The notes under the pieces are model-generated. The model did not search any database. It worked only from the letters and a program-made list of their open reading frames with translations, and was not told the origin of the DNA. A stretch of DNA of 64,000 nt from Scylla paramamosain (Eukaryota > Arthropoda > Malacostraca > Decapoda > Portunidae). Below, in pieces: positions 39,722 through 55,386 of the stretch (its first letter is position 1; each line of letters begins with the position of its first letter). The stretch covers positions 4,231,967 to 4,295,966 of the forward strand of contig NC_087191.1 in the NCBI RefSeq assembly GCF_035594125.1. The letters are read 5' to 3'. The position numbers and the translations under genes are program-made.

Positions 39722-41778
39722 ATAGATGAAGGAATTGAGTTTTTGAGGCATTGAACAATACCAAGTTTGCTCTGCTACAATCAGAAATTTTAGAAAGATC
39801 AGAAATCAGGCGCGCTGTGGCTTCCCTGCGTGAATTACTTACTTCCGAAAGGATTAGACGTTTGCCAAAAGACGTGGGAAAGTGCAGCGATGTGTCATCA
39901 GCGTAGGCGTGGATAGGACAAGAAGTCTGGTTTAGAAGATAATTGATGAATAATAGAAAGAGAGTGGGTGACAGGACAGAACCCTGAGGAACACCACCTT
40001 TAATAGATATAGGAAAAGAACAATGACCGTCTACTACAGCAGCAATTGAACGGTCAGAAAGGAAACTTGAGATGAAGTTACAGAGAGAAGGATAGAAACC
40101 GTAGGAGGATAGTTTGGATATCAAAGCCTTGTGCCAGACTCTATCAAAAGCTTTTGATATATCTAAGGCAACAGCAAAAGTTTCACCAAAATTTCAAAAA
40201 GAGGATGACCAAGACTCAGCAAGGAATGCCAGATCACCAGTAGAACGGCCATGACGGAACCCATACTGGCGATAAGATTTGGTTGTGAAGTGATAGATGT
40301 TTAAGAATCTTCCTGTTGAGGATGGATTCAAAAACCTTAGATAAGAAGGAGATTAAAGCAATAGAACGGTCACCCTTTTTAGGAACAGGTTGAATGTAAG
40401 CAAACTTTCAGCAAGAAGAAAAGGTAGATGTTGACAGACAGAGTTGAAAGAGTTTGATTATGCAAGGTGCAAGCACGGAAGCGCAGTTTCAGAGAACAAT
40501 TGGAGGGACCTCATCAGGTCCACAAGGCTTCCGAGGTCAGCAAGGGCATGGAAAACTTTTATTGCAAAAATATTCTAATAGGTAATATGAAGTAGTCAGA
40601 TTGTGGAGGAGAGGGAGGAACAAGCCCTGAACCATCCAAGATAGAGTTTTTATTTTAACAAAGGATAAGCTTTAAGATAAATGTGATAGCAGTTGTGCCA
40701 TCTGGTTGAAAATAAAGGAGGGAAAGAAGAAAAAGCAAAATTACTGGAAATGTTTTTGGCTAGATGCCAGGAGTCATGAGGGGAGTTAGAACCCGAAAGA
40801 TGTTGACGCTTAAAGAAGGAGTTTTTGGCTAGTTGGAGAACTTAGCATGGTTCTGTGCAGAAATATAAAATGCATGAGATTCTGGTAATGAAAGACTTAA
40901 GTAACTTTTGAGGGCCACCTCTCTCTCATGTATAAAAGGAGAACAGAATATGTTAAACCAAACTTTGGAAGGTTTAGGTCGAGAAAAACAGAGAGACGGG
41001 TCTCTGGCACTGAAACAGAGGCAAAACGTCAGAGGCATCTCCGCTTACCGGGATCCTGAGGAGGGATTGGACCGATAGTACAAGATACATATATGAGATT
41101 ATGATCGGAGGAGCCCAATGGAGAAGATAGGGTAACAGCATAAGCAGAAGGATTAGAGGTTAGGAAAAGATCAAGAATGTTGGTCATATCTCCAATTGCT
41201 CTAGGTCATGGAGGAAAGCACAGTTGAAGGCTAGTTCACCAGGATGTTCAGTGAAGGGAAAGGAAAGCCAAAGTTGGTGGTGATCATTGAAGTCTCGAAG
41301 AATGGAGATCCCTACAAAAGGGAAGAGAGTCAGAATGTGTTCCACTTTGGAAGTTAAGTAGTCGAATAATTTCTTATAGTCAGAGGAGTTAGGTGAGAGG
41401 TATAAAGCACGGATAAATATAGTTTGAGAGTGACTCTGCAGTCGTAGCTAGATGGTGGAATACGCGGAAGATTCAAGAGCGTGGGCACGAGAGCAGGTTA
41501 AGTCGCTGCATACATAAACGCAACATCAAGCCTTTGATCGAAAATGAGGATAGAGAAAGTAGGAGGGAACAGAAAATGGGTACTCTCAGTTGCCTCAGAA
41601 ACCTGTGTTTCAGTGAGGAAAAGGTGAGGTTTAGTAGAGGAGAGGTGGTGTTCTACCAACTGAAAATTAGATATAAGATCGCGAATGTTGCAGTAGTCAA
41701 TGAAAAAAAGTTGATGGGGGGTGTTAAGTCCAACCTGGGGACATTTTTCGTCCCCTCCCCAGATGGGGAGTCCAGATG
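39722..41778 (-). mobile_element. Family A copy A10
   Basis: A - strand copy lacking its 3' end. It starts at the QFLHLS codons of RT (39722) and goes through the GVPQGSVLSP region (reverse, about 39976-40005), linker and endonuclease to the start of ORF2 (about 41770). It stops short of the 5' UTR, at a (TA)n array. A 134-codon RT piece is open at 39720-40124. Deletions are present in the endonuclease and linker. Confidence 0.8.
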
Positions 41779-41794
41779 CTTACACATTGATTAG

Positions 41795-42214
<420 letters not shown>

Positions 42215-43345
42215 AAAGGAAAGGTAGATGTTGACAGACAGAGCTGAAAGAGTTTGACTAGGCAAGGTGCAAGCACGGAGACACAGTTTCGGAGAACAAT
42301 AGGAAGGACCCCATCAGATCCACAAGCCTTCCGAGGGTTTAGGCCAGCAAGGTCAAGGAAAACATCATTGTGAAGAATTTTATTAGGTAGCATGAAGTAG
42401 TCAGAGGGTGGAGGAGAGGGAAGAACAAGCCCAGAATCGTCCAAGGCAAAGATTTGAGAGAAGAATTCATCTTTAGAAATAGATGTGGTAACAGTGGTTG
42501 AATAGTCTGGTTAAAATAAAGGAGGGAAAGAAGAAGAAGCAAAGTTATTAAAGATGTTTTTGGCTTGATGACAGAAGTCACGAGGAGAGTTAGATCTTGA
42601 AAGGTTTTGACATTTTCTGTTTATGAAGGATTTTTTGGCTACTTGGAGAACAGACTTGGCATGGTTCCGGGAGGAAATATAAAGTGCATGAGATTCTGGT
42701 GATGGAAGGCTTAAGTACCTTTTGTGGGCCACCTCTCTATCATGTATAGCACGAGAACAAGCCGTGTTAAACCAAGGTTTGGAAGGTTTAGGTCGAGAAA
42801 AAGAGTGAGGAATGTACGCCTCCATGCCAGACACTATCACCTCTGTTATGCGCTCAGCACACAAAGACGGGTCTCTGACACGGAAGCAGTAGTCATTCCA
42901 AGGAAAATCACCAAAATACCTCCTCAGGACCCCCAACTAGCAGAGGCAAAACGCCAGAAGCACCTTCGCTTAGGGGGATCCTGAGAAGGGATTGGAGCGA
43001 TAGGACAAGATACAGATATGAGATTGTGATCGGAGGAGCCCAACGGAGAAGAAAGGGTGACAGCATAAGCAGAAGAATAAGAGGTCAGAAAAAGGTCAAG
43101 AATGTTGGGCGTATCTCTAAGACGGTCAGTAATGGTCGCCAGGACGGTCATCAAGATGGTCAGTGAAGGGAGAGGAAAGCCAAAGCTGGTGGTGAACATT
43201 GAAGTCTCCAAGAATGGAGATCTCTGCAAAGGGAAGAGGGTCAGAATGTGCTCCACTTTGGAAGTTAAGTAGTCAAAGAATTTTTTTATAGTCAGAGGAG
43301 TTAGGTAAGCAACACAGATAAATTTAGTTTGCGAGTGACAGCGAG
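42215..43345 (-). mobile_element. Family A copy A12, middle part, inverted
   Basis: A - strand fragment from the STFPxxW codons of RT back through the linker and most of the endonuclease to about the KFICVAYL codons. Both ends of the element are missing. The 141-codon linker piece (42936-42511) and a 150-codon endonuclease piece (43376-42924) are open. Confidence 0.8.
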
Positions 43346-43375
43346 TGAGTGTTTGTAATGGCGTTTGTGATACCA

Positions 43376-43483
43376 ATGCGCAATTACTTAATTTGCTCTC
43401 GTGCCCACGCTCTTGAATCTTAAGAGTTTTCGATCATCTGGCTACGACTATAGTCACTCTCAAATTAAATTTACCTGTGCTTT
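43376..43483 (+). mobile_element. Family A endonuclease scrap A13
   Basis: About 108 bp from the CGCAATGACTT-type codons to the KFICAV codons, on the + strand. It is cut by the LTR that begins at 43484. Confidence 0.7.
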
Positions 43484-44068
43484 TGTCAGGGCCGGGATAG
43501 CTACTCTTCCCGTCAACACTTCTTTTTTTAAGACTGGGACATAAAGAAAACGAGGGAAAACAGAACTCCACAATTATAATTAACAAAAACAAAAACCCAC
43601 AACCCAACAATAACAGAGATATCCGGCAATATCACCACGAGTCCTGGAGGAGTCCTTGGAGGCCGGCGTCCTGGCAGCCGTAGGAATCTCGCCTCGGCCG
43701 GCAAGGGTTGAACCAAGAACGAGTTAGGGCCGACGGCAGACGAGTGCCAGGTACTGAGGGCAGGCGAGATCAGCCCATAATCTTCTGGAGTGATAGAGGA
43801 GAACAGCTGAACGGAGGTGCAGTCGTGGCAGGTGGTGAGAGCTGTCTGCTGCCTGGTGTCTGTTGGACTCTCGATGTCAGCTCCTGCAGAGTTCCCCCAA
43901 CCAAGGAGGGAGAGGGTGGTGACGAGGGCACTCGAGGTGTTGCTCCGAAGTGGTGCCGCTATATGATGAGGAGTCAGCAGCCCGAGCCCCTTCTGCTCGA
44001 GGATTCGGGAGGAGGAAGAGAAACCCTGGGCGAGACACTCCACCCTTAACGTGGAGGAAGGACGATCA
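43484..44068 (-). repeat. 3' LTR of Gmr1-like retrotransposon
   Basis: 585 bp. On the - strand it starts TGATCGTCC and ends CCTGACA, the TG...CA form. The first 250 bp on the + strand match 48968-49217, the remnant of the other LTR. The adjacent + strand TGCCTCCCTTTAT (44069-44081) is a purine tract on the coding strand, the likely second-strand primer. Confidence 0.8.
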
Positions 44069-44208
44069 TGCCTCCCTTTATCGCAGTAGTTAAAGGGATG
44101 CTTAGATGGTTGACGATTCCCTCACACATGCCCTCACGAAAGCATCTGCTGTATACCTGATGAAAGGAATCGCATAGTGAGTATATGACATAGCAACCCA
44201 CAACACAA

Positions 44209-44273
<65 letters not shown>

Positions 44274-44459
44274 GCCGTAAGTACATATATACACATGGGA
44301 CATTTGGCCCAATGAAAATTGATTCGGATCAGAGTCCGAGAAATGGTCTCTCCGGTTAACCAAAGGGGAGACGGCTGAGGAAGTCAGCCCCAATATTATC
44401 AGAGCCGGCCACATGCACGACTCTGAATGTATAAGACTGAAGGCCCAACGCTCATCTTA
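44069..44459 (-). other. Region between RNase H and 3' LTR of the Gmr1-like element
   Basis: Non-coding 3' part with an (AC)n array at about 44213-44271 and no env-like frame. It ends at the purine tract. Confidence 0.5.
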
Positions 44460-44780
44460 AAACTCGATAATTTCCGCCTTTGAACTTTTCTTAGTAGATC
44501 AAAGGTTTATGGTCAACTTCAAGGATAAACTTCTTACCATGTAGGGAGAAGTCAAACCTATTAATGCCGAAGACTATGGCCAGGCATTCCTTCTCGATGG
44601 TAGAATATCTTCGTTCCCTCACTAATAGCTTGCAGCTGGCGTAGGCAGTAGAGTGTGGAAGATCTTCGTGGTATTGCAGAAGTACAGCACCAGTCCCGTG
44701 GTTGGAAGCATCAGTCCGCAAAACAAAGATCCGGCTCGGGTCTGACAGACGGAGGACAGGCGAGAATGACAATGCTTCAG
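44460..44780 (-). pseudogene. RNase H domain of the Gmr1-like element
   Basis: RNase H of a Ty3/gypsy type directly after the RT. It reads FVLRTDASNHGTGAVLLQY (first Asp), YSTIEKECLAIVFGINRF (Glu) and FILEVDHKPLIY (second Asp). The open frame covers 44772-44491. It overlaps in a shifted frame with the end of the RT piece, so a frameshift lies near 44700. Confidence 0.8.
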
Positions 44781-44879
44781 TTGTTCGAAACGGGAGTGAA
44801 GATCAGCAGACCATCGAAGTGGTTCTTGTACCGGTTTCTTCAGATGATAAGAGAGGGGTCCAGTTAGCTCGGAATCCTG

Positions 44880-45715
44880 AGGGGTAAGGCTCTTGTAAAA
44901 AGATATCACTCCCAGAAAACTCCGAAGCAACTTCTTAGCTATAGGGGGAGGAGTCATTGATGTTATGGGGGAGATCTTGTCAGTTTGGGGCTGAAGATAG
45001 TCGGGTGTCATGACAAACCCCGGATAATTGATGGATTCCACTCCAAAACGACTCTCTAAAACAGATCTTAGGGCAGAAATGTGAGTGGGCCAATCTGTGT
45101 TATCGAAATAGAAAGACACATTAGGTAGACCAACAAGAACTATTCGCATTAACCGGATATAAGTGGCGCAAGCTGTGATGAGACCAAAAGGCATACGTAT
45201 GAACTCCATAGATCCCCGGTGTGTAGTTCAGACATTAAAAGACACGCCGTAGGTGTAAGAGGAATCTGGCAGTATAGTATACCTTGCATAAGTCTAACTC
45301 CGAGAAGAACTTAGCTCCAGCAAACTTATGTAGCTCTGTCTCAACCCTGCAAGACGGTTCAGCGTGAAAATCTATAACTGAATTAAGCAGTCTGAAGTCT
45401 ATTGCCATCCTGTATGAACCAACCATCTGATTTACAAACCATAACAACTGGAGAACAGTGAGAAGTCGACAGTTGAATTATACCTTGACAGAATAGTTGA
45501 TCGACCTCTTCTTGGAAGTAGGCCTGCAAATGGATGGGGACCGGGTAAATCTTGGCCTGTATCCTCGCTGTCGTCGAACACACGATGTCATGCTCCAGTG
45601 TGGAGGTGCAGCCAAGTTTTTCGTTAAGTTTTTCGGTGAAGGTGGCTGAGAAAGCTAGCAGCAAGTCCTCGAGGTCGGCCCTCCGTTGCCATGCAAGAGT
45701 AGGATTAATAGTTGG
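44880..45715 (-). pseudogene. Reverse transcriptase of the Gmr1-like element
   Basis: RT domain lying downstream of the integrase. Seen in order are HDIVCSTTARIQAKIYPVP (about 45590-45530), YRMAIDFRLLNSVI, KFFSELDLCKVYY (first catalytic Asp), FIRMPFGLITACATY (the MPFGL-x-N-A region) and VSFYFDN, where YxDD is expected, so the second Asp pair is damaged. Stops or frame changes lie at about 45440 and 45215. The connection region continues to RNase H (LLRSFLGVISFYKSL). Confidence 0.8.
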
Positions 45716-45889
45716 TCGGGATTGGTTGCTAGGCTCCTGGTCAATAAAAGGAAAACATAGCAAATCATCGATGTCCTTAACACATATGTTCTTCCCTGCG
45801 TCCTGGGTATTTCTAGGTGTTAATTCATCCATGACCTGGACTTGGTTAACTTGGGCACTCGGGTGGTATTTCTTCAAAATATTTGCATG

Positions 45890-46990
45890 GTAAAGTTTTG
45901 GTGCCTTAGGCTCTTCAATTAGATAATCCACTTTGCCTCGCCTCTCAAGAACCTTGTAGGGACCGATCCAAGCAACTAGGAGCTTATTAGAGAAGCTGGG
46001 AATCAGGACTAACACCTCATCGCCAGGATGGAATTGGCGATCCTGTGACTTCAAATCGAAGACTTGTAACGGGTGGTACTCATGTCAACATGTTGGGCTG
46101 CTAACTGCGCGCACTCGTTCAATTTCTGACGAAGTTCGATGACATACTGGAAAGTAGTGCGCTCATCCTCTGCGATCCTCTTGTCCTCCCATAAATCTCG
46201 TAGTACCGACAGCGGTCCTCGTACGCACCGATCATATGTGTTCAAAGGGAGAAAATCCGGTTCTGTCGTTAGGGACTTCCCTGAGGGTAAAAAGAATGGG
46301 AACTAGGTAACGGTGCCATTCTCGGGGGTTTGTCTGAACACAATTTCCGAAGTACTGTTTTCAGGGTGCCGTGGTGTCTTTCAACACGTCCATTTCCACT
46401 GGGATGATATGGGGTCGTAAAATTAGGTTTCACTACAAGCAACCTATGTAGAGGTGAGCTGGGAAGTGAACTGGGTTCCACGGTCCGACAAGATCTCCCT
46501 GGGAATTCCTACTCGGGCGAAGATGGTAAGCAGAGCTTCGGAGACAGAGATGGTGTCAATATCCTTGAGTGGCATGGCTTCTGGAAACTCAATGGAAAAA
46601 CCAATAAGGGTTAAGATGTAGCGATATCCATCCGAAGAGGCAGGAGTCAAGGGACCCACTAAATCTAGAGCAACAGTGGAGAAGGGTTCAGTCACCACTG
46701 GCAACGGAAGGGGCACTGGTCGTACTCGTCCCTTAGGAGACATGCGCTGGCACTTTGTCATAGGATCTGCAATAGTCCCTCAAATCGGCTCCCATTCCTG
46801 GCCAGAAGTAGTCTTGGGTAACCTTCATCTGTTTCTTCCTGTGAGAAAAATGACCAGCCAAGGGTCCTTCATGACCAGTACGTAATACAATAGGCCAACA
46901 TTCCTTTGGAACGACGAGAGCTAAGCTGCCCATTTTCCTAGGACAATCAGAGATGATGCACTAACGGTATAAGAGACCGTTTTCTGAGAT
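45890..46990 (-). pseudogene. Integrase of the Gmr1-like element, upstream of RT
   Basis: Integrase with a zinc-binding part (GHEGPLAGHFSHRKKQMKV, then YFWPGMGADLRDYCRSYDK). The catalytic core follows: TVALDLVGPLTPASSDG (D), REILSDRGTQFTSQL (D) and YHPSGNGRVERHHGTLK (E). The C-terminal part has FHPGDEVLVLIP, then GPYKVLERRGKVDYLIEEP, a GPY/F-type module of Ty3/gypsy integrases. Frame changes occur at about 46740, 46460-46480, 46260 and 46050. The frame from 46054 runs through the GPY/F module into the RT, so integrase and RT share one polyprotein. Confidence 0.85.
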
Positions 46991-46999
46991 GAACTGGAA

Positions 47000-47640
47000 G
47001 GTAGAACCATTGCGTGGTTTATCAACCTCACCTGAAGAAGCTTTAGTTCGTAAGTCAGCCAGGTTTGGGCAAGCCTCTTGAAGTCGGTCCAGTTCTTGGG
47101 GATGTCCAGCAGCTGAAGTTTAGGAAGAATTAAAGGATGAACTCTTTTCAACTTCCCTGCTCTGGTTTGCATGGCACATACCTGGCTGGTAGTGGAGATT
47201 ATGTCAGCAGCAGAAGCTCCAGGACATACGGAAGGCCGGGTCTTGATATCATCCTTGTTGGTAGAGGTAGCAGGAGTGTCGGTAGGATTCCTCAGCTTGC
47301 CCACGGGCATCAGAGGGCGGTTCCTCGTTAAGTTGGCGAAAATCGTTAACGCTGGGAGTGTTCCCAACAAGAGCAGCCGCGAATTTGATTGGCGCCCTCA
47401 CGGCGTCGGTCCAACCCGTGTAGAAAGGACACCATAAGTAGCAACGAACGACTGGAAACTCATCGATGCGTCCTAGGTAGTCTAACACTTTGACCTTAGG
47501 AAAAAAAGATGGGTGTATGTCGGGCAGCACCTCTCCTGAGACTGCAACACATGAACAACTAGCGTTTTTAATGATGGTCGAAGTCCATGTTCCATTAATG
47601 GTACCACGGTGAAACAGGGAACACTTCGATCTTCCATACA
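47000..47640 (-). pseudogene. Protease and linker region of the Gmr1-like element
   Basis: Between the gag knuckle and integrase. The - strand reads CSLFHRGTINGTWTSTIIKN, then SCSCVAVSGEVLPD, the place and shape of an aspartic protease start, although no D-S/T-G is readable. It continues LGRIDEFPVVRCYL, GWTDAVRAPIKFAAAL and then a polar linker (MQTRAGKLKRVHPL). I infer protease from position and the GTING strand; the active site appears lost or diverged. Confidence 0.5.
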
Positions 47641-48568
47641 AAATCAAACCTTGTATTGGGGAGTGGTGGTAGTTATGTGACTCTTGAAAGCTCGTGGATT
47701 TTTGGGGCCATGTGATCGAATGTTGCCCTCCTCTCCATAGCTGTGACACCTCACCATGGACGCAGCGGGCTTTGCAGGGGGAGAAACGATTTGCTTGGAA
47801 GGAGGCATAGTCCTGGGTGTCAACTTCTTGGTTCGTAGAGATGTCCCTTGCATAGGCGTTATGGGTAGACGGCAAACAATCGGTAAGGCTGGCCACATCC
47901 TCCAACTTCACGTCTCTTTGCTCCTTAAGAAAGAGACAAAGCTAGGGGGTTAGCGAGGACAGAAACTGACCCAGCAAAAAGAAATCCCTCAGATCATTGT
48001 ACTCTATTTTAACCTTCAACGATTCAAGCCAGGAATCAAGTAATCTGCCTAGTTGAGTGAGGAACTGCTGATAATTTTGTCCTACTCTGATCTTGGTTGA
48101 CTTAAACTCGTGGCGATATCCATCAGGAGTCTTGCTGAATCCTGCTAGTAAAACTTGCTTAAGTAGATCGTAGTCATCGGTGGTGGAAGGTGGGAGAGAG
48201 AGATATACTGTTCAGCGACCTTACCTGTAAGAAGACAAACGAGTCGAGCGGCATAACTATCTGTCAATTTTTAACAAGGCTGCCACCCGTTCGAATCTAG
48301 CCAGGTAGGTAGCAATATCTTCATCCTTGTAGCCAGGTAAGGTAGGCCTGGTAACAGCATCACTGAATGTTAAAGGCTATGACGGCCTGGTAGCAGAAGC
48401 TTGAATCTCCGGCAGTCGAATCTCCTCTCTCTCCGCTTGTCTTTCTTCTCGCTTTCGCTGACGTTCCTCCCGCAGAAATGCCTGCTATTCCCTGATCCAT
48501 TGGCTCGCCTCCGTGCCTTCCAGACCCAAGGACTCGGTCTGGAACTTGAGCTGCTCAAAATCAACCAT
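47641..48568 (-). pseudogene. Gag of the Gmr1-like element with SCAN-like capsid part and zinc knuckle
   Basis: Starts ATG at 48568 (MVDFEQLKFQTESLGLEG), followed by a charged helix (REERQRKREERQAER). The capsid part reads KDEDIATYLARFERVAALL, FSKTPDGYRHEFKSTKIRVG, QNYQQFLTQLGRLLDSWL and DFFLLGQFLSSLTP. The last three resemble the five-helix capsid C-terminus related to SCAN domains. A C-H-type knuckle (RCHSYGEEGNIRSHGPKN, about 47755-47700) has lost some ligands. Stops lie at about 48380, 48265 and 47955. It would form the particle that packages element RNA. Confidence 0.7.
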
Positions 48569-48946
48569 GTTAAATGGATGGCGGAAGATGGTAACAACAA
48601 AAATGACCACACCTCAAACAGAGACACAAACAAAGGTTGTCAATGTCAATTAAGTCAAAAACACCTTCCAATGTAAGTAAAAGGACAAAACCGCACCTCA
48701 CTAAAAGATAACAATACAACAACAATAACTCTTGACAGAGTCAGGTGAGAAGACAACAAACCCGCACCTCACCTCACAATACAGGGCGTTGAAAATACCC
48801 GAACGCACTTGGCAGTGCTGGCAAGGAGACATCAACATCCACACTCATCATGAACCTTACTCACGGGCCTCAGGCAGCAAGGGAGCGCACTGGCGACTTA
48901 CACACACTCGATCTGCAAAAGTTGCGAAGACGTGAACAGCAGCCGA

Positions 48947-48964
48947 ATCCTGGCGAGGTCGCCA
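48947..48964 (-). other. Primer binding site candidate
   Basis: On the - strand TGGCGACCTCGCCAGGAT starts 3 bases after the 5' LTR end. The TGGCGACC start is usual for Ty3/gypsy primer sites. The tRNA is not determined here. Confidence 0.6.
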
Positions 48965-48967
48965 ATA

Positions 48968-49217
48968 TATCAGGGCCGGGATGACTACTCTTCCCATCAA
49001 CACTCCTTCTAAGATTGAGACGTAAAGAAAACGAGAGAGAACGGAATACCACAATTATAATTAACAAAAACACAAACCCACAACCCAGCATTAACAGAGA
49101 TATTCGGCAATATCACCAAGAGTTCTTTAGGAGTCCTTAGAGGCCAGCGCCCTGGCAGCCATAGAAATCTCGCCTCGGCCGGCAGGGGTTGAACCAGGAA
49201 CGAGTTGGCGCCGAGTT
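48968..49217 (-). repeat. 5' LTR remnant of the Gmr1-like element
   Basis: About 250 bp matching the first part of 43484-44068 at roughly nine bases in ten by eye. It is cut at 49217, beyond which family A sequence begins. Confidence 0.8.
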
Positions 49218-49221
49218 GGGG

Positions 49222-52025
<2,804 letters not shown>

Positions 52026-52482
52026 TTGATATATGTTTTTAGTGTATTATCATTCTTTTCTCTGGAGTATTTCACATAAAAAAATATGACTCGTAAGTGA
52101 GGGAGAACAGGGTGCATGTCGCTGAGCAGCAGATCCCGTCTGATCAACCACAACCAGGCAGTGTCATCAATGCTTGTTTATGTGTATGTGTTCTACTTTC
52201 TCTCTTGCATCATCTCACGATCAAGATATGAAAACATAATATGGGTGCTAAGCAGGGTTGGCATCAAAAAAGAAAAGAAAAAGAAAAACCGTTTTTGGTG
52301 GGGTTTAAAAAAATGTTTCACCTATCAAAATTTAGTTTTATATCTTATTTATAATATGTATATATGCACATATACATAAAAAAATGTAAAAGTAGTTAAG
52401 TCTGACCCGTTTATTTCCTGTAAAACAAAAATTCTTTGTCCAACCGGTCCAAAACTGTATCAGCATGATCTAAACAAGTGTG
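52026..52482. other. Unassigned stretch
   Basis: An 87-codon open frame at 52116-52379 has no family I recognise. The rest is AT-rich. Confidence 0.35.
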
Positions 52483-52936
52483 TGTGTCCTTCATCAATAG
52501 AAAGTGTCAAAAATCTTTCAGCTCCCTTTGTCATTTCTGGCACATAGCCAAAAACATTTCCAATAGCTTTGCTTCTTCATTTTTCCATTCTTTATTTCAA
52601 CCTGACGCCCCCACTGCCATCTCACATATTTCTCGTTGCCCCCCCTCCTCAACCCTCTGACGACTACTTTATGCTACCTATTAAAATCCTTCGCAGTGAT
52701 GTTTTCCATACCTTTGCTGGCCTTAACCCTCAAAAAGCTTACGAACCTGATGGGATCACTCCCATTGTTCTCCGAAATTGTGAATATGTGCTTACACCTT
52801 GCCTTGTCAATCTCTTCCAACTCTGTTTATCAACATCTACCTTTCCTTCTTGCTGGAAGTTTGCCAAAATTCATTCAGCCTGTTCTTAAAAAAACATGAC
52901 CATTCTGATTCCTCAAACTATCGTTCTATCGCGTAT
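52483..52936 (+). mobile_element. Family A fragment A15 (linker and RT start)
   Basis: Covers the NRKCQ codons through PDGITPIVLRNC and the KFAxIxxxxKK region, to the NYRxIA codons, ending at a (TG)n array. It has no 3' end or A-tail and is diverged. Confidence 0.8.
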
Positions 52937-52954
52937 CGCTCAGCCCTCTTTCTC

Positions 52955-52959
<5 letters not shown>

Positions 52960-53050
<91 letters not shown>
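52960..53050. repeat. (TG)n microsatellite
   Basis: About 44 TG units with one interruption near the end. Confidence 0.97.
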
Positions 53051-53071
53051 TCGTGCTCAATAGGGATAATA

Positions 53072-53301
<230 letters not shown>

Positions 53302-53579
53302 TTGACTACATATGTAGCAGACTGCATCTGGAGAATGATTTCATTTCACTTCTTGTGATGTGTCTTCTCAGGCAGCCCAAGCAGAACTGATTGGTGGTCT
53401 GCAAGCCCCTACTTCTGTATTATCAAGCAGTACTCTAGAATATTCTTAGTCTTCTTCTAAGTGTCGGGTAGAACATTCTTGAAGATTTGTGAAGAATTGT
53501 AAAATGTAAGAAAATTCTTATAAATATAAGAAATTTCTTGCTAGATCTAATCAGATCAAGAATGATCTTATTAAAATAA

Positions 53580-55319
53580 AACAAAAATCTTCAGAACACT
53601 TTATATTTTTCTTTCATTATTTTAACTTATTTAGAACATTTCAAAAGCAATTAAATAAACAGTTGAGATTTTGCAAAGATCTTTACCTGAGATGAAAACC
53701 AATAGTAACCCATACTATAATGAAATAAGGCAAAAATGTAAATTCATTGTTCTAACAAGAGCAAAGTTTTATTATCAAAACTTTTTTTTATTTTGTTTAA
53801 ATGGAAATAACTGGAAAATTATGGTTTGGGACCAATGACAAGACAAAAGTGAAATTTTGTTACATAGTGTAATTTAGACAAATTACATGATTTGTCTCTG
53901 AGTGAGTCGTCAAGTTGGTTCCACCGTTTAATGCCCCGTGTGAGTAAACTGATGGGCGTGAGGAGTCCTAGAGAGGGGAATTTCGAGATTTTTCAAGCGT
54001 CCGAGATATACATTATGTGCTGTATGTCTAACAACTTGCGTTTGTTTTGTATGTGTTTAAAGATTTATAGAGGTATACAAAGGTCTGATAGGATATGATA
54101 TCGTTCACTTTGAGTAGTTTATGTTGTCTGGCTGTGTGGTATACTGCGAATCAATTTCTTTTGCGAGACGAATCGTTTATCTATATAGGTTTTATATGAC
54201 CCTTCCCAAATGGCAAAACAATAAAAAAAGAAAAGTAAGCTAAAGGAAGGTATACATGTTTCAAACAATGTGCGTCGATTAAACAACGTATTTTGTATAG
54301 TAGAACTGCATTTTTTTTATCTTATCTTGTTAATTACATTTTCTACGTGGGACTTCCATTTCAGATTACAATCTAATAAGACACCTAAAAATTTTTGTCT
54401 CATGCACTTTCCAAATTCTAAGATTGTTCTGTTTTAATATTAATTTCTTGTTGGGAGAGAAGAGTATACAATATGTCTTACTGTTATTAAGTGTTACTCC
54501 AATACTCCTTAACCTAATTCTCCGCCAGAATAAGATCTTTGAAAAATTCTACATGACAGACTAGTTAATTACCATCTCAAAATTCACTCCTAATTGCCTG
54601 GCAGCTTGGATTTGGAAAAAAAAAAATCCACAAAAAATCGTGGTGTTTTGTAATTCAGCAACTTCCCGCCTTTAAATGAATATATCTATGTCATCTGCGA
54701 AGAGTATGAAGTTCAGTTTGTTGGAGCAAGGAGTGAGGTAATGAATAATACTAATGATATTGGTCTTTATATTAAGTCCATAATAGTTAATTTTATGTGG
54801 TGATTTAGCATTGTTGAAAATAGTGTATTGTTTCCTGTTAATAAAATAATTTTGAAACCATTTATATGCAAGACCCCTTATCCCTTTTATTTATTTATTT
54901 ATTTATTTTTTTTTTTTTGAAAGGACAACGGAATCAAAGGTTTTAAATAAATTTAGTCACAGAAGACTGTTATTTTTTTTTTTTTCATCTAAGGCATTAT
55001 ATGTTCTGACATAAGTGGTGTTGGGCTAATTCTGTGGATTTTTTTTTTTTCCTCCAAATCTAGGCTGCCAATCAGTTAGGAGCGAATTTTGAGAAGATAA
55101 GTAACCAGTCTGTCATCTAGAATTTTTCAGAGATCTTTTACATGGGGAGGACCGAGATGTGCCTGTAGTTGGAAAAGGAAGAATTGTCACACTTCTTATG
55201 TACCGCCACCACTCGGTCTTAAGATGTCTTAGGGAACAACCTTCTGCATAAGATTTATTTATTATATATTTGGAAAAGAGGAATATTGCATCTTTACAGG
55301 TTTTAATTATTATTATTAC

Positions 55320-55386
<67 letters not shown>

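Larger units (their letters stand above)
43484..49217 (-). mobile_element. Gmr1-like Ty3/gypsy LTR retrotransposon, one LTR truncated
   Basis: A - strand element. In transcription order it has a partial 5' LTR (49217-48968), primer site (48964-48947), gag (from 48568), protease region, integrase (about 46990-45890), reverse transcriptase (about 45700-44880), RNase H (about 44780-44460), purine tract and 3' LTR (44068-43484). Integrase before RT is the reverse of ordinary Ty3/gypsy order. It is the defining trait of the Gmr1-like group, whose capsid is also the known relative of vertebrate SCAN domains. Both gag and pol are broken. The outer 335 bp of the 5' LTR are missing where family A copy A14 abuts. 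Confidence 0.85.

Noticed and set aside
43528..44049. Open frames on both strands inside the 3' LTR
   Set aside because: They lie wholly within an LTR and show no domain. They are open by chance in GC-richer sequence.
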